Both the position numbers and the translations under genes were made by a program. Below are positions 8,756 to 18,227 of a stretch of DNA of 64,000 nucleotides, in pieces. Below the pieces are notes generated by a model. The model did not search any database and was not told the DNA's origin. It saw only the letters and a program-made list of their open reading frames with translations. The stretch lies in NCBI RefSeq assembly GCF_014695395.1, contig NZ_JACJOF010000023.1, positions 141,118 to 205,117 on the forward strand, given 5' to 3'. The first letter of the stretch is position 1. Each line of letters begins with the position of its first letter. Source of the stretch: Nodosilinea sp. FACHB-131 (lineage in GTDB: Bacteria > Cyanobacteriota > Cyanobacteriia > Phormidesmidales > Phormidesmidaceae).

Positions 8756-8813
8756 TCCACCCCTCAATCATCTCATCCCCCTTAGCCTCCCCATCTCCCT
8801 CATCCCCTCACCC
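8756..8813. repeat. CCCCATCTCCCTCATCCCC-type low-complexity repeat
   Basis: A pyrimidine-rich tract fills the gap between the kinase and regulator genes. It is the same sequence type as the tract at 50928-50995 and the complement of that at 5505-5548. It abuts the regulator ATG and replaces any ordinary ribosome-binding site. Confidence 0.6.
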
Positions 8814-9476
8814 ATGATCCGCCTCCTGCTTGTCGACGACCAAACCATCATTCGCCAGGGATTGGCCAACCTGCTAGAGGCTCAGCCCGATCTCACCGTG
8901 GTGGGCGACGCCGAAAACGGCCAGCAGGCGGTGGAGCAGGTCGCCGCTCTCTACGCCACCCCCCACCAGCCCGACGTGGTGCTGATGGATATCCGTATGC
9001 CTCAGGTAGATGGGGTCGCCGCCACCCGTCAGATCTGCGATGAGTTTCCGAAGGTAAAAATTTTGGTGCTCACCACCTTTGACGATGACGACTACGTGCA
9101 GCAGGCTATGCGCTATGGGGCTAAGGGCTACCTGCTAAAACAGACTCCCATTGAGCAACTGGCGATCGCCATTCGCGCTGTTCATCAGGGTTATACCCAC
9201 ATGGGGCCAGGGCTGTTTGAGAAAACCCAGTTCCCCGCTGCCGAACTGCCCGAGACCCTGATTCCGCCTGAGCTAGCGGCGCTGTCACCCCGTGAGCAGG
9301 AGGTGCTGAGGCTAATTAGCAACGGCCTCAGCAATCGTGAAATTGCTGCCGCTCTCTATATTGCTGAGCGCACGGTGAGGAACCACGTAACCAGCATTTT
9401 GAGCCAGCTGCGGCTGCGCGATCGCACCCAGGCCGCGCTCTATGCCAGTGGGTTTTGGCCCAGAGTGGGGAGGTAG
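8814..9476 (+). CDS. Response regulator, NarL/FixJ family
   Basis: 220 aa from the ATG at 8814; the longer frame reads through low-complexity repeat. The receiver has the acidic pair LVDDQ, phospho-acceptor Asp in VVLMDIRMP (about residue 59), a switch Thr in LTTFDD and Lys in LLKQTP. The C-terminal LuxR-type helix-turn-helix has LSPREQEVLRLISNGLSNREIA and TVRNHVTSIL. It is the obvious partner of the upstream kinase and a DNA-binding activator by family. Confidence 0.93.
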   Translation: MIRLLLVDDQTIIRQGLANLLEAQPDLTVVGDAENGQQAVEQVAALYATPHQPDVVLMDIRMPQVDGVAATRQICDEFPKVKILVLTTFDDDDYVQQAMRYGAKGYLLKQTPIEQLAIAIRAVHQGYTHMGPGLFEKTQFPAAELPETLIPPELAALSPREQEVLRLISNGLSNREIAAALYIAERTVRNHVTSILSQLRLRDRTQAALYASGFWPRVGR

Positions 9477-9517
9477 GGAGTGGGTGGGTGGATGGGTAGG
9501 TGGGTAGATGGGTGGGG
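9475..9517. repeat. GGGTGGGTGGATGGGTAGG-type tandem repeat
   Basis: Imperfect repeats of GGGTGGAT/GGGTAGGT/GGGTAGAT begin at the stop codon of the response regulator. They are the same motif as at 5411-5510, in the same orientation. They lie in the short gap before the convergent cbiT gene. Confidence 0.7.
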
Positions 9518-9568
9518 GCAAATGGCGTTTGCCCTTAGAGCATGGGGCATAGCCTAGCAGGACTCAGA

Positions 9569-10168
9569 TTATTCGTACTTTTCGCCGCTGAGAATGAAGA
9601 TCGGGTCTACTGCCGTAAATACCTGGTAGTTGCCCTTAGTCTCTAGCCGGTTGACGGCAGGTTGAGCGGCTTCAATGTTGCGCACCCTCAAATGGGCAAA
9701 GGTCTCAGACACCACGTAAAGGGTTTCCAGGTTGCCCGCCGTCACCACTACCCGCCCCAGCGATGGCAGGTAGTCCCAGGCAGCTAGCAGAATGTCTTTG
9801 AGGTTGCGCCCGCCTTCGACAAAAATGCAGTCGGGGTGGTGGGGCAGCTCGCTCAGACAGCCGGGGGCGCTGCCCTGAATCACCTGCACGTTGTTAAGGC
9901 CAAAGCGATCGCAGTTGCGCCGAATCAAATCGGCCACATCCTCGTCACGCTCGACCGCTACTACCTTGCCACCGGGGCACATCAGCGCCGCCTCAATGGC
10001 TAGAGTGCCGGTGCCTGCACCAATATCCCACAGCACATCCTTGGGCTTGAGCCGCAGGTAGCCCAGCAGCAGCAGCCGCACCTCCCGACTGCTGAGGGGA
10101 ATGCCGGGCAACTGCTCGAACAGGTGATCGGGAATGCCGGGGGTGGCATAGGGCCAGAGTTTCGCCAT
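9569..10168 (-). CDS. cbiT: Precorrin-6B C15-methyltransferase subunit CbiT
   Basis: 199 aa. The N-terminal PGIPDHLFEQLPGIPLSSREVR is the CbiT/CobL C-domain signature. The SAM-binding loop WDIGAGTGTLAIEAAL is at about 47-62. VAVERDEDVADLIRRNCDRFG carries the acidic ribose ligand, and FVEGGRNLKDIL follows. It methylates C15 and decarboxylates precorrin-6B/cobalt-precorrin intermediates in corrin (B12) synthesis. It stands alone here, as cobalamin genes are usually scattered in cyanobacteria. Confidence 0.88.
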   Translation of the reverse strand: MAKLWPYATPGIPDHLFEQLPGIPLSSREVRLLLLGYLRLKPKDVLWDIGAGTGTLAIEAALMCPGGKVVAVERDEDVADLIRRNCDRFGLNNVQVIQGSAPGCLSELPHHPDCIFVEGGRNLKDILLAAWDYLPSLGRVVVTAGNLETLYVVSETFAHLRVRNIEAAQPAVNRLETKGNYQVFTAVDPIFILSGEKYE

Positions 10169-10407
10169 AGAATTGCCGGGAATAGCGCTAGCTCTATTAT
10201 GGCGGGGGGAAAGGAAGGGGCGATCGCGCAGACTCTAGAACGGAAGCCGAGTAGGTATTGTTAGAGGAGCGTGATCGGCATCAGACCGCGAAGTGTTTAG
10301 AACTTCGAGTAATTAGTTTGTGAGGCGTTTTAGCTTGTACTAAAGGTTCGGCTCTTCCTCAACGCGGCTCAGCCCCCATTGCGCTCCTCCAACCCTTTGG
10401 TTAGTTC

Positions 10408-10830
10408 ATGAAAGCCTTCTACCACCACGAATTTGTTGTGCCAACTGAGGTTGTCGACGGCAACGGCCATGTCAACAACGTCGCCTACGTGCAGTGGATG
10501 CAAGATATCGCCATTGCCCACGCCACCAGCGTCGGCTGCACCGCCGAAACTCAAGCCCTAGGGGCTACCTGGGTAGCAAGATCGCACCAGATCACCTACC
10601 TGCGCCCAGCCTTTGGGGGCGATCGCCTGCGCCTTACCACCTGGATCACCACCCTGCGCAAAGCCCGCAGCACTCGTCAGTACAAATTTTCGCGCCTCAG
10701 CGACGACACCGTGCTGGCAACCGGCGCAACCGAGTGGGTCTTTGTCGATGCAGTTAGCCATCGCCCCCGCACCATTCCCGTCTCCGTGTCAGGCTGTTTT
10801 GAATTGGTAACCGCCGCAGAAGCTCTCTAA
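10408..10830 (+). CDS. Acyl-CoA thioesterase, 4HBT hotdog family
   Basis: 140 aa, a single hotdog domain. The motif VVDGNGHVNNVAYVQWMQDIA carries the catalytic Asp and the HVNN helix start typical of the 4HBT/FatA-like thioesterases; the beta-sheet segments ITYLRPAFGGDRLRLTTWI and ATEWVFVDA follow. It hydrolyses an acyl-CoA or acyl-ACP thioester; the substrate is undetermined. It does not show the YbgC-type DxDxxGVVYY motif, so it is unlikely to be the DHNA-CoA thioesterase. Confidence 0.82.
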   Translation: MKAFYHHEFVVPTEVVDGNGHVNNVAYVQWMQDIAIAHATSVGCTAETQALGATWVARSHQITYLRPAFGGDRLRLTTWITTLRKARSTRQYKFSRLSDDTVLATGATEWVFVDAVSHRPRTIPVSVSGCFELVTAAEAL

Positions 10831-10847
10831 ATCGCTTCAATGTATGA

Positions 10848-11939
10848 CTACCGCAGCCGCTGTTTGAGCCAAAAATCGAGCAGCGGTAGCGCAATCCGGT
10901 AACCGAACTGGGGGCCGTAGATTAAGCCCTTTTGCTCCAGGCTGGTGAGTGCCCCCTGGAGGCCACCGCCCCTCGAGAGCTGGTGTTTCTTGATATAGGC
11001 GTTGGACTGAGGACTGTCGGTGGGGTCGAGGGCCAGACTTTCGAGCACGCGGGCTTGGGTAGAGGGCAGCAGCAGCAGCAGAGCTTCGAAGACAACCGCC
11101 ATATCCTGGGCCAGACCCAGCATGGTGCTGTGCACCAGGGGCGCCTGAATTAGCTCTGGGGTTGGTGAGGCGATCGCATTGCAGCCCAACCACAAACGCT
11201 GGGCCAGGGTAATGGCATCCTTCATGTGACCCTGCACGTAGCTGAGAAATAGCTCCAGGGCCTGGCTTTCGGGGTCAAACTTGAGGCCCGCTGTGGCCAT
11301 GGTGCTAATCACCCAGGGTTGCAGCTCGCGATCGCTCAGGGGGGTGAGCGCAATCACTGGCAGCTGGCTGGCGGTCATCCAGGGTTCGGCCACGGTGGCG
11401 ATCAGGGCGTAGCTAACCCGGTTCTGCCGCTCAATCTCCTGGCGCAGGTGGCTTTCCCACTTGCCCTGACGATCCCACGAGCGAATGTGAGGGAAGTTGT
11501 GAAAGATGATTACCACCTGGCAGTTGAGCCATTCTGCCAGGTACTGCGGCAGCGACAGTAGGTCTTCAAACAAGGGCCACTCTTTGCCCAGGGTCTTGGG
11601 CCACACCAGTCGTGCTTCGGCTTCTAGGGTCTGATCGACGCTGAGGGGCTGATTCTGGCTCCACCGCTGAATCTGGGCAATTTCACTTGGTTCTGAGAAG
11701 GCGTCGACAATGCCATCGGCCAAAAACCGCAGAAATTGACCGGCATTGCGGCAGCGCAGCAGATCGATTTCTAGACAGCGCGAGCCCTCCTGATAGGCGG
11801 CGCTGCGAATTAGGGTGCGGCGGCCAATGCCCGGCACGCCGGTGACGACAAAATCGCTGTCTTGACGGAGCAGGGCGCAGACGCGCTCTAATTCGCTTTC
11901 TCGGCAAATCAGCGACTGCGGCACAAACGGATTGAACAT
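10848..11939 (-). CDS. STAND/archaeal-ATPase-like protein with eroded P-loop
   Basis: 363 aa. The layout is that of an NTP-binding STAND-like protein: an N-terminal NPFVPQSLICRESELERVCALL lead, then a P-loop position reading GVPGIGRRT (residues 34-42), a sheet strand VVIIFHNF where Walker B should be, a lid region, and a C-terminal winged-helix-like segment. The P-loop has Arg at both the Lys and the Ser/Thr positions, and Walker B lacks Asp/Glu. ATP hydrolysis is therefore doubtful. It is divergent from the Ca2+ ATPase gene with 90 bases between starts. Function unknown. Confidence 0.6.
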   Translation of the reverse strand: MFNPFVPQSLICRESELERVCALLRQDSDFVVTGVPGIGRRTLIRSAAYQEGSRCLEIDLLRCRNAGQFLRFLADGIVDAFSEPSEIAQIQRWSQNQPLSVDQTLEAEARLVWPKTLGKEWPLFEDLLSLPQYLAEWLNCQVVIIFHNFPHIRSWDRQGKWESHLRQEIERQNRVSYALIATVAEPWMTASQLPVIALTPLSDRELQPWVISTMATAGLKFDPESQALELFLSYVQGHMKDAITLAQRLWLGCNAIASPTPELIQAPLVHSTMLGLAQDMAVVFEALLLLLPSTQARVLESLALDPTDSPQSNAYIKKHQLSRGGGLQGALTSLEQKGLIYGPQFGYRIALPLLDFWLKQRLR

Positions 11940-12029
11940 TGAGGCGGAGCTGCACTATTTTTTAGTGCTATAAATATAGGCTAGATACTGGCGAATAGTA
12001 GCACTTGATTTTTGAGGTAAATTGCACCC

Positions 12030-14855
12030 GTGGCCCAAAGCACCATCCCCAGCAAAAGCGCGTCTGCTAACCTTTGGCATACCCTCACCCCGGAGCGGGC
12101 GATCGCGCTGTTAGAGAGCAGCCCCGAAGGGTTAAGCCCCAGCGAAGCCGAGCACCGACAGCAGGTCTATGGCCCCAACGAGCTTCAGGAGGGGGCCACC
12201 CGTAGCCCCTGGGAAATTTTGTGGGACCAGTTCAAAAACATCATGCTGCTGATGCTGATCGCGGTGGCGCTGGTGTCGCTGGTGCTCGATCTGCGCGAGG
12301 GGGGCTTTCCTAAAGATGCGATCGCAATCTTTGCCATTGTGCTGCTAAACGGCATTTTAGGCTACCTGCAAGAGAGCAAGGCCGAAAAAGCCCTGGCCGC
12401 CCTCAAAAACATGACCTCCCCCCGGGTGCGCACCATTCGCCAGGGCCAGGAGCAGGAAATCGACGCCAAAGCCCTGGTGCCAGGCGATGTGGTGCTGCTA
12501 GAGGCGGGGGTGCAGGTGCCCGCCGACGGCCGTCTGCTCAGCGCCGCCAATTTGCAGGTGCGCGAAGCCGCCCTAACTGGCGAAGCCGAAGCGGTAATCA
12601 AGCAGCCTGAGCTGCTGTTAGAGGACGAATCTGCCCTGGGCGATCGCCTCAACCTGGTCTACCAAGGCACCGAAGTTCTCCAAGGACGCGGTACCGTGCT
12701 GGTCACCCAAACGGGAATGACCACCGAGCTGGGCCGCATTGCCACCCTAATTCAGTCGGTGGAGTCAGAGCCCACGCCCCTCCAGCAGCGCATGGCCCAG
12801 CTGGGGAATGTGCTGGTGACCGGCTCCCTGGTGCTCGTAGCCCTAGTAGTAGTGGCGGGGCTGCTGCGCACCGGCGATCTCAGCCTGTTCGATGAGCTGC
12901 TAGAAGTCTCCCTCAGCATGGCCGTCGCCGTGGTACCGGAAGGTCTACCTGCCGTCATCACCGTCACCCTAGCCCTGGGCACCCAGCGCATGGTGAAACG
13001 CCACGCCCTGATTCGCAAACTGCCGGCGGTAGAAACTCTAGGCTCGGTCACCACCATCTGCTCCGACAAAACCGGCACCCTGACCCAAAACAAAATGGTG
13101 GTGCAGCAGGTTAAAACCGTAGAACACCAGTATGAGGTGACCGGCGAGGGTTATGCCCCCGTAGGCAACCTCTTGGAAAATGGGTCCGCTATCTCCCCTC
13201 AGTCTGACCCGTCCCTCCAGGCGTTGCTGATGGCTTGCGCCCTGTGCAACGATGCCAACCTCAGCCAGTCAGGCAGCATTTGGACCCTGCTGGGCGACCC
13301 CACCGAGGGAGCCCTGCTGGCCGTAGCGGGCAAAGGTGGCTTTGATCAAGAGAAGCTGAGTCAACAGAGCGATCGCATCGGCGAAGTGCCCTTCACCTCA
13401 GAGCGCAAGCGCATGAGCGTCTTCGTGCAGGCCCATGGCGATGCTGCTTGGCCTCTGGCCCCCCAGGTGATGTTCACTAAAGGCTCCGCCGAGCTGGTGC
13501 TAGAGCGCTGTAGCACTAGCCAGGGCGAGGGGCAGCCCGTGCCGCTCACTGAGGCTCAGCGACAGGCTATTTTGGCCCACAACGACGCCATGGCCTCCAG
13601 TGGCCTGCGGGTGCTGGGCTTTGCCATGAAGCCTACGAACGTAGCCAACCCTAACGGCAACCTAGAGCCCGAGGAGCAGAACCTGATCTGGCTGGGTCTA
13701 GTGGGCATGCTAGATGCCCCACGCCCCGAAGTGCGCGACGCCGTAATCGACTGTCGGCGAGCCGGCATTCGCCCAGTGATGATCACAGGTGATCACCCAC
13801 TGACCGCTAAGGCGATCGCCGAAACCCTTGGCATTGCCCAACCCGGCGACACTATCCTGACTGGGCGCGAGCTGAGCCACCTTTCCTCAGAGGAACTAGA
13901 GCAAACTGTTCCCCACGTCAGCGTCTACGCTCGCGTAGCCCCAGAGCACAAGCTGCGCATCGTGCAAGCGCTGCAAAAACAGGGCGAATTTGTCGCCATG
14001 ACGGGCGACGGCGTCAACGACGCTCCCGCCCTTAAGCAGGCTGATATTGGCATTGCCATGGGCATCACCGGCACCGACGTCAGCAAAGAAGCCAGCGACA
14101 TGGTGCTACTCGACGACAACTTTGCCACCATTGTGGCGGCCACCGAAGAGGGCCGAGTCGTCTACGACAACATTCGCCGCTTCATCAAATACATTCTGGG
14201 CAGCAACATTGGCGAGGTGCTCACCATCGCTGCCGCCCCGATTATGGGCTTGGGTGGCGTGCCCCTTTCGCCCCTGCAAATTCTGTGGATGAACCTAGTG
14301 ACCGATGGTGTGCCCGCCCTGGCTCTGGCTATGGAACCTGCCGAACCCGACGTGATGGAGCGTCCGCCCCACAATCCGCGCGAGAGCATCTTTGCTCGCG
14401 GCCTGGGTTCCTACATGGTGCGGGTGGGTATCGTGCTGGCGGTGCTGACGATTGGCCTGATGGGCTGGGCTTACCGCTATACCAATGCCCCCGGCTATCC
14501 CGGTCATCCCGACACCTGGAAGACGATGGTATTCACAACCCTCTGCCTAGCCCAGATGGGCCATGCCCTGGCGGCTCGCTCAGACACACGCTTAACAGCT
14601 CAGCTCAATCCTTTGTCGAATCCTTACATATGGGGTGCGGTTTTACTCACCACCGGCCTGCAAGTGTTGTTACTGTACGTTCCAGTCCTGGCGCAATTTT
14701 TCGGCCTTCATCCCCTGTCAGCCTCAGAACTGACCATTTGCTTCGGCTTTAGCGCTCTCATGTTTGCCTGGCTAGAGCTCGAAAAACTGGTCATTCAACT
14801 GTCGCTACGGCGCAAGCAGCCGGGTCTGCCCAATGGGTCTAAACATGTGCTTTAA
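12030..14855 (+). CDS. Calcium-transporting P-type ATPase (P2A, SERCA/PacL type)
   Basis: 941 aa from a GTG at 12030 with GAGGT about 12 bases upstream. The phosphorylation site SDKTGTLT is near residue 346, [11 protein letters not shown] near 657, and the actuator loop reads TGEA (usually TGES; the catalytic Glu is kept). Ca2+-site residues of SERCA are all recognisable: PEGLP in M4 (about 303), SNIGE in M5 (about 724), and NLVTDGVPA in M6 (about 754). This full set argues for Ca2+ efflux rather than Na+/K+. Ten transmembrane helices fit the length. The ExoD-family gene follows by 23 bases, possibly co-transcribed. Confidence 0.93.
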   Translation: MAQSTIPSKSASANLWHTLTPERAIALLESSPEGLSPSEAEHRQQVYGPNELQEGATRSPWEILWDQFKNIMLLMLIAVALVSLVLDLREGGFPKDAIAIFAIVLLNGILGYLQESKAEKALAALKNMTSPRVRTIRQGQEQEIDAKALVPGDVVLLEAGVQVPADGRLLSAANLQVREAALTGEAEAVIKQPELLLEDESALGDRLNLVYQGTEVLQGRGTVLVTQTGMTTELGRIATLIQSVESEPTPLQQRMAQLGNVLVTGSLVLVALVVVAGLLRTGDLSLFDELLEVSLSMAVAVVPEGLPAVITVTLALGTQRMVKRHALIRKLPAVETLGSVTTICSDKTGTLTQNKMVVQQVKTVEHQYEVTGEGYAPVGNLLENGSAISPQSDPSLQALLMACALCNDANLSQSGSIWTLLGDPTEGALLAVAGKGGFDQEKLSQQSDRIGEVPFTSERKRMSVFVQAHGDAAWPLAPQVMFTKGSAELVLERCSTSQGEGQPVPLTEAQRQAILAHNDAMASSGLRVLGFAMKPTNVANPNGNLEPEEQNLIWLGLVGMLDAPRPEVRDAVIDCRRAGIRPVMITGDHPLTAKAIAETLGIAQPGDTILTGRELSHLSSEELEQTVPHVSVYARVAPEHKLRIVQALQKQGEFVAMTGDGVNDAPALKQADIGIAMGITGTDVSKEASDMVLLDDNFATIVAATEEGRVVYDNIRRFIKYILGSNIGEVLTIAAAPIMGLGGVPLSPLQILWMNLVTDGVPALALAMEPAEPDVMERPPHNPRESIFARGLGSYMVRVGIVLAVLTIGLMGWAYRYTNAPGYPGHPDTWKTMVFTTLCLAQMGHALAARSDTRLTAQLNPLSNPYIWGAVLLTTGLQVLLLYVPVLAQFFGLHPLSASELTICFGFSALMFAWLELEKLVIQLSLRRKQPGLPNGSKHVL

Positions 14856-14878
14856 TCCCACCCAACTTCCTCACCCCT

Positions 14879-15502
14879 ATGGATTCTGACTCTCCTCAAC
14901 ACAGCTTTTCCCAGGAAATCAAAGTCCTGCTAGAGCGCGTCGCCGAGCAGCCGCTAACTATCTCCCACGTGCTCAATGAAACCGCCGAGCGGGGCTTTTG
15001 CCTGGTGATTGGGCTACTGGTGCTGCCGTTCTTGTTCCCCATGCCACCGGGGTTTACCACCATTCTGGGGTCGGCCTGTCTGCTGCTGTCGTTGCAGATG
15101 GCGGTGGGACGACGATCGCCCTGGCTACCCCGACGAGTCGCTCAGTTTCAGTTCCCGTCGGTGCTGGCCAAAACGGTGCTCAGCAACCTCAAACGGGTAA
15201 CGCGAGTCACCGAGCGGTTTGTGCGGCCTCGTCTACCAAGGTTTGCCAACCGATCCACCATCTGGCGCATCAACGGGTTATGTATTAGCTGGCTGACGCT
15301 GCTGCTGATGAGTCCAATTCCCTTTACCAATCCCATCCCTACGGTTGGCATTTTGATCTTTGTGGTGGCCACCCTCGAAGCCGATGGCGTAGTAATGATT
15401 TTGGGCTATGTAGCCACAGGATTGATTACCAGTACCTTTGGCTTGGTGGGTTATCTGCTGTGGCGATCGCCCGAACTACTCCAAAATTGGTTTCAACGCT
15501 AG
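14879..15502 (+). CDS. ExoD-family exopolysaccharide synthesis membrane protein
   Basis: 207 aa. The cytoplasmic N-terminus (LTISHVLNETAERGF) leads into about four hydrophobic helices with the family hallmarks LLVLPFLFPMPPGFTTILG, LQMAVGRRSPWLPR, a mid-protein basic linker and MSPIPFTNPIPTVGILIF. ExoD is linked to exopolysaccharide production and alkaline tolerance in rhizobia, but its biochemical role is not established. It follows the Ca2+ ATPase closely on the same strand, and a bidirectional terminator follows it. Confidence 0.82.
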   Translation: MDSDSPQHSFSQEIKVLLERVAEQPLTISHVLNETAERGFCLVIGLLVLPFLFPMPPGFTTILGSACLLLSLQMAVGRRSPWLPRRVAQFQFPSVLAKTVLSNLKRVTRVTERFVRPRLPRFANRSTIWRINGLCISWLTLLLMSPIPFTNPIPTVGILIFVVATLEADGVVMILGYVATGLITSTFGLVGYLLWRSPELLQNWFQR

Positions 15503-15609
15503 AGCCGATTCTATTCCCTGCTCTCCCGTAGCGGCATTCAAACTCCAGGAGACCTTCTCCAAACTAGCGGTGGCTTTGACTTCGCTATCCACCAGCAGCC
15601 ATAGACCTT

Positions 15610-15644
15610 AAAAAAAGCCCTTTGTTTACCAAAGGGCTTTTTTG
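15610..15644. terminator. Bidirectional intrinsic terminator
   Basis: AAAAAAGCCCTTTG and CAAAGGGCTTTTTT form a perfect stem with a 5-base loop (TTTAC), A-run on one side and T-run on the other. It separates the convergent ExoD-family gene (ends 15502) and DUF1517 gene (ends 15668) and serves both. Confidence 0.93.
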
Positions 15645-15667
15645 TAATTTGTAAGCTAAAAAGCAGT

Positions 15668-16615
15668 TTAAATCAGCTTCAGCTCTGGGTATTGAGAAAT
15701 TAGCTCATCGCTGCTGAGGGTTTCCCCTGACTGCTGTGGCGTCCAAAGAACTTCCACCGCTAGCAGGTTTTCGCCGGAGACTGCACCAATCTGGCTCAGG
15801 GCCTGGCGCAGGTCGGCCGAGGAGTAAATATCAGGCAGGTCAAGCTTGCCCTGGGTGGCCACAACTACCGTGGCAAGAATATATTCGCCGGGAGCCTGGT
15901 CAGTGTCGCCCGTTAGCAGAGCCTGGGGCTCAGCCTGGGTAAGCTGGTTGTTGACGTTGGACAGGGTTTCGGCACTGAACCGGCTGCGGGCCGAGAGGGT
16001 ATAGCGGTTAAACTCTTGCTCAGCGCTCAGCAGACGGGTTTGCTTGTCTTCGCTGGCGGCGTAGGCCCAGTAGTCGGGATGGCGCAGCAGAGCCAGGGTA
16101 GTTTCTTGCAGCAGTTTGGCCAGACCCTGAGAGGTACCGGTGTCTGCCGTGGTTGCTAAGCGGTTGAGGTCGTCTTGCAGAGCGCGAGCGTCGGCCAACA
16201 GCCCTACCTGGAGCTTAGCAATAGACACCGGTGGGTTGCTGCTAGCAGGAGCGGCATAGTCGTAGTCGTCACCAGCGGTTGCGCCCCTGAGACCGCGCAC
16301 CACTACATTGGCGATGGCAATAAAGATCAGCAGGGTAAACAACCCGCCAAAACCACCCCCAATGCCAATAAAGGGGAATAAAAACGGAAAGCCAAAGCCA
16401 CCGCCGGGATAGTAGCCGCCACCGCCACCGGGGGCATAGGTGCGAGGGGCCGGACTCATGCGAGGAGCCGGAGCCCGGAAGCTACCGCCTCCTATACGGC
16501 CACCCGCAGCGGCCCAGGCACCCTGAGCGGTGCCGAACACCAACACTACGGCCAGGACCATGGCCATCAGAGGCTTCAAAAACGGCTTAAGGCGTTGAAA
16601 AAGTTGTTTAACCAT
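15668..16615 (-). CDS. DUF1517 membrane protein
   Basis: 315 aa. A signal-like helix (PLMAMVLAVVLVFGTAQGAWA) is followed by a Gly/Pro/Arg-rich stretch (RIGGGSFRAPAPR, GGGGGYYPGGG), a second helix (FTLLIFIAIANVVVRGL, about 92-110) and a ~200-residue soluble DUF1517 domain. This layout is characteristic of the cyanobacterial and plastid family that includes plant FLAP1, implicated in acclimation to fluctuating light. The molecular activity is unknown. Confidence 0.85.
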   Translation of the reverse strand: MVKQLFQRLKPFLKPLMAMVLAVVLVFGTAQGAWAAAGGRIGGGSFRAPAPRMSPAPRTYAPGGGGGYYPGGGFGFPFLFPFIGIGGGFGGLFTLLIFIAIANVVVRGLRGATAGDDYDYAAPASSNPPVSIAKLQVGLLADARALQDDLNRLATTADTGTSQGLAKLLQETTLALLRHPDYWAYAASEDKQTRLLSAEQEFNRYTLSARSRFSAETLSNVNNQLTQAEPQALLTGDTDQAPGEYILATVVVATQGKLDLPDIYSSADLRQALSQIGAVSGENLLAVEVLWTPQQSGETLSSDELISQYPELKLI

Positions 16616-16720
16616 CGCGTAAAACCGGAGTGCTAACGTGGATTGCTTTATGTCTTTAATGTAACGCGAAGTGTTGCTGCTGCTTGGCCAACTAACGGCG
16701 GAAACCCGTACCTAATGGCC

Positions 16721-16945
16721 CTAACCGCCCCCGACAATGGTGACAATCTCTAGCCTGTCATCAGGACGCAGGTAGGTAGTTTCCCACAACTGACGATGAA
16801 GAATTTCGCCGTTGTACTCTACTGCCACCAGGCGAGGATTCAGACCTAATAATTCTAGAAAATTGGGCAGCAGCGTACCAGGAGCGCAGGGCTGAGATTC
16901 GCCGTTGACGAGAAGATGAAAGTTGTCGGTGGTGGGGTCGTTCAT
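16721..16945 (-). CDS. thiS: Thiamine biosynthesis sulfur carrier protein ThiS
   Basis: 74 aa from the ATG at 16945; the longer frame reads through repeat-like AT/CC sequence. Beta-grasp protein with LLVNGESQPCAPGTLLPNFLELLGL, the conserved VAVEYNGEILHR, and the terminal VGGG. The C-terminal Gly-Gly is adenylylated and thiocarboxylated to donate sulfur for the thiazole ring. It lies 126 bases downstream of thiE on the same strand, consistent with a thi operon. Confidence 0.93.
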   Translation of the reverse strand: MNDPTTDNFHLLVNGESQPCAPGTLLPNFLELLGLNPRLVAVEYNGEILHRQLWETTYLRPDDRLEIVTIVGGG

Positions 16946-17071
16946 GGGGAAAGTCGGGTATAGGGTGTAGGGGTTCAAGGTTTGGGGTTGAGGGATGTAT
17001 GGCAACCTTAGACCCTATACCTTGCACCCCAAATCCCATTGTTTGCGACAGTTAATCAACTTGATAGCGGC

Positions 17072-18157
17072 TCAACCAGTGGGGGTAGCGACGGTGTGAA
17101 AGGTTCGACGGTGGTTGGTTTGAGCAGCAAAGTATTGGGCGATCAGGGTGGGATTTTCGGCTTCGAGCAGCGCCCGCACGACGGCGACTCGCTCAGCTCC
17201 AGCCTGCAACACTTCGCTCAGATTTTCGGTGTTGATGCCGCCGATCGCATACCAGGGCACGGTGGCGTGCTCGGCAGCGTAGCGTACGTAGTCAAGGCCA
17301 GCGGCTGCTTTGCCGGGTTTGGTAGGGGTGGCATAGACCGGGCCAACGCCGATGTAGTCAGCGCCCTCTGCGATCGCCCGCTGCATTTCGTCGGGGTTGG
17401 TGGTTGAGCGGCCAATGATGCACTGACTGCCCAGCAGTTGGCGGGCGGTGACGGTGGGCAGGTCGGTTTGGCCCAAGTGGACGCCGTCGGCCTCCACGGC
17501 CAGGGCAAGATCGACGCGATCGTTGATTAAAAATAGCGCTCCATAGCGGTGGCACAGATCCTTCAGCTTTTGAGCTAGATCTAGGCGCAGGTGGTCGTCT
17601 GCATCTTTGTCGCGGTACTGCACCAGGGCAATGCCTCCCTGCAGTGCAGCTTCAACAATGGGCAGCAGGCGATCATTTGGCGATGTCACCAGGTAAGTCA
17701 AGCCCTGGCGCAGCCGCTGCAGCCGATGACTACCCAAAATTTCGCTTTCTAAAGCGTAAATCTTGTAGCGCATGACCTTAGACCCTGCCGCTAGATCATC
17801 ACGGTAGAGCTTGCCGTATTCTTCGAGGGCTCGCAGGGCCTCTTGCACCCGACAAAAGTTGGCTTGAAGCACCGCTGTCACACTGGTGCGCTCCGCCTCC
17901 TGGGGGTGGGTGAGGGCAGTACCGGGGTCACCGGGCGTATCGCGGCACAGGCGTAGCTCAGGGGTATGCCACTGGGCCAGGGTTTGCCGCAGGTGCTTAA
18001 TCTGCTCGGTTTGAGCTGAGTTATTCAGCCCGAAGCGGCACCACTCTTCGATAACGCGTAGCCCTTCGCGGGCGCGATCGAGGTTGGCATCGAGAATTCG
18101 GTAAACGGCAGCATCGGCACGAGTGGGCAGCACTGGCAGCCCGGTTAACTCCGGCAT
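17072..18157 (-). CDS. thiE: Thiamine-phosphate synthase ThiE with N-terminal cyanobacterial domain
   Basis: 361 aa from the ATG at 18157 (a TTG six codons upstream is the alternative). Residues 1 to about 140 are the helical extension common in cyanobacterial ThiE (RILDANLDRAREGLRVIEEW). From about 150 on is the TIM-barrel synthase: QYRDKDADD for pyrophosphate binding, LINDRVDLALAVEADGVHLG, GRSTTN, and YIGVGPVYATPTKPG. It joins HMP-pyrophosphate and the thiazole phosphate to make thiamine monophosphate. No TPP riboswitch is evident in the short upstream gap. Confidence 0.93.
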   Translation of the reverse strand: MPELTGLPVLPTRADAAVYRILDANLDRAREGLRVIEEWCRFGLNNSAQTEQIKHLRQTLAQWHTPELRLCRDTPGDPGTALTHPQEAERTSVTAVLQANFCRVQEALRALEEYGKLYRDDLAAGSKVMRYKIYALESEILGSHRLQRLRQGLTYLVTSPNDRLLPIVEAALQGGIALVQYRDKDADDHLRLDLAQKLKDLCHRYGALFLINDRVDLALAVEADGVHLGQTDLPTVTARQLLGSQCIIGRSTTNPDEMQRAIAEGADYIGVGPVYATPTKPGKAAAGLDYVRYAAEHATVPWYAIGGINTENLSEVLQAGAERVAVVRALLEAENPTLIAQYFAAQTNHRRTFHTVATPTG

Positions 18158-18227
18158 GGAAACACTGTGGGGCAAAGAACCTCCACATCCTACCAGGCAA
18201 GGGCCAGGCAGAGATTAGGCAAGGGTG

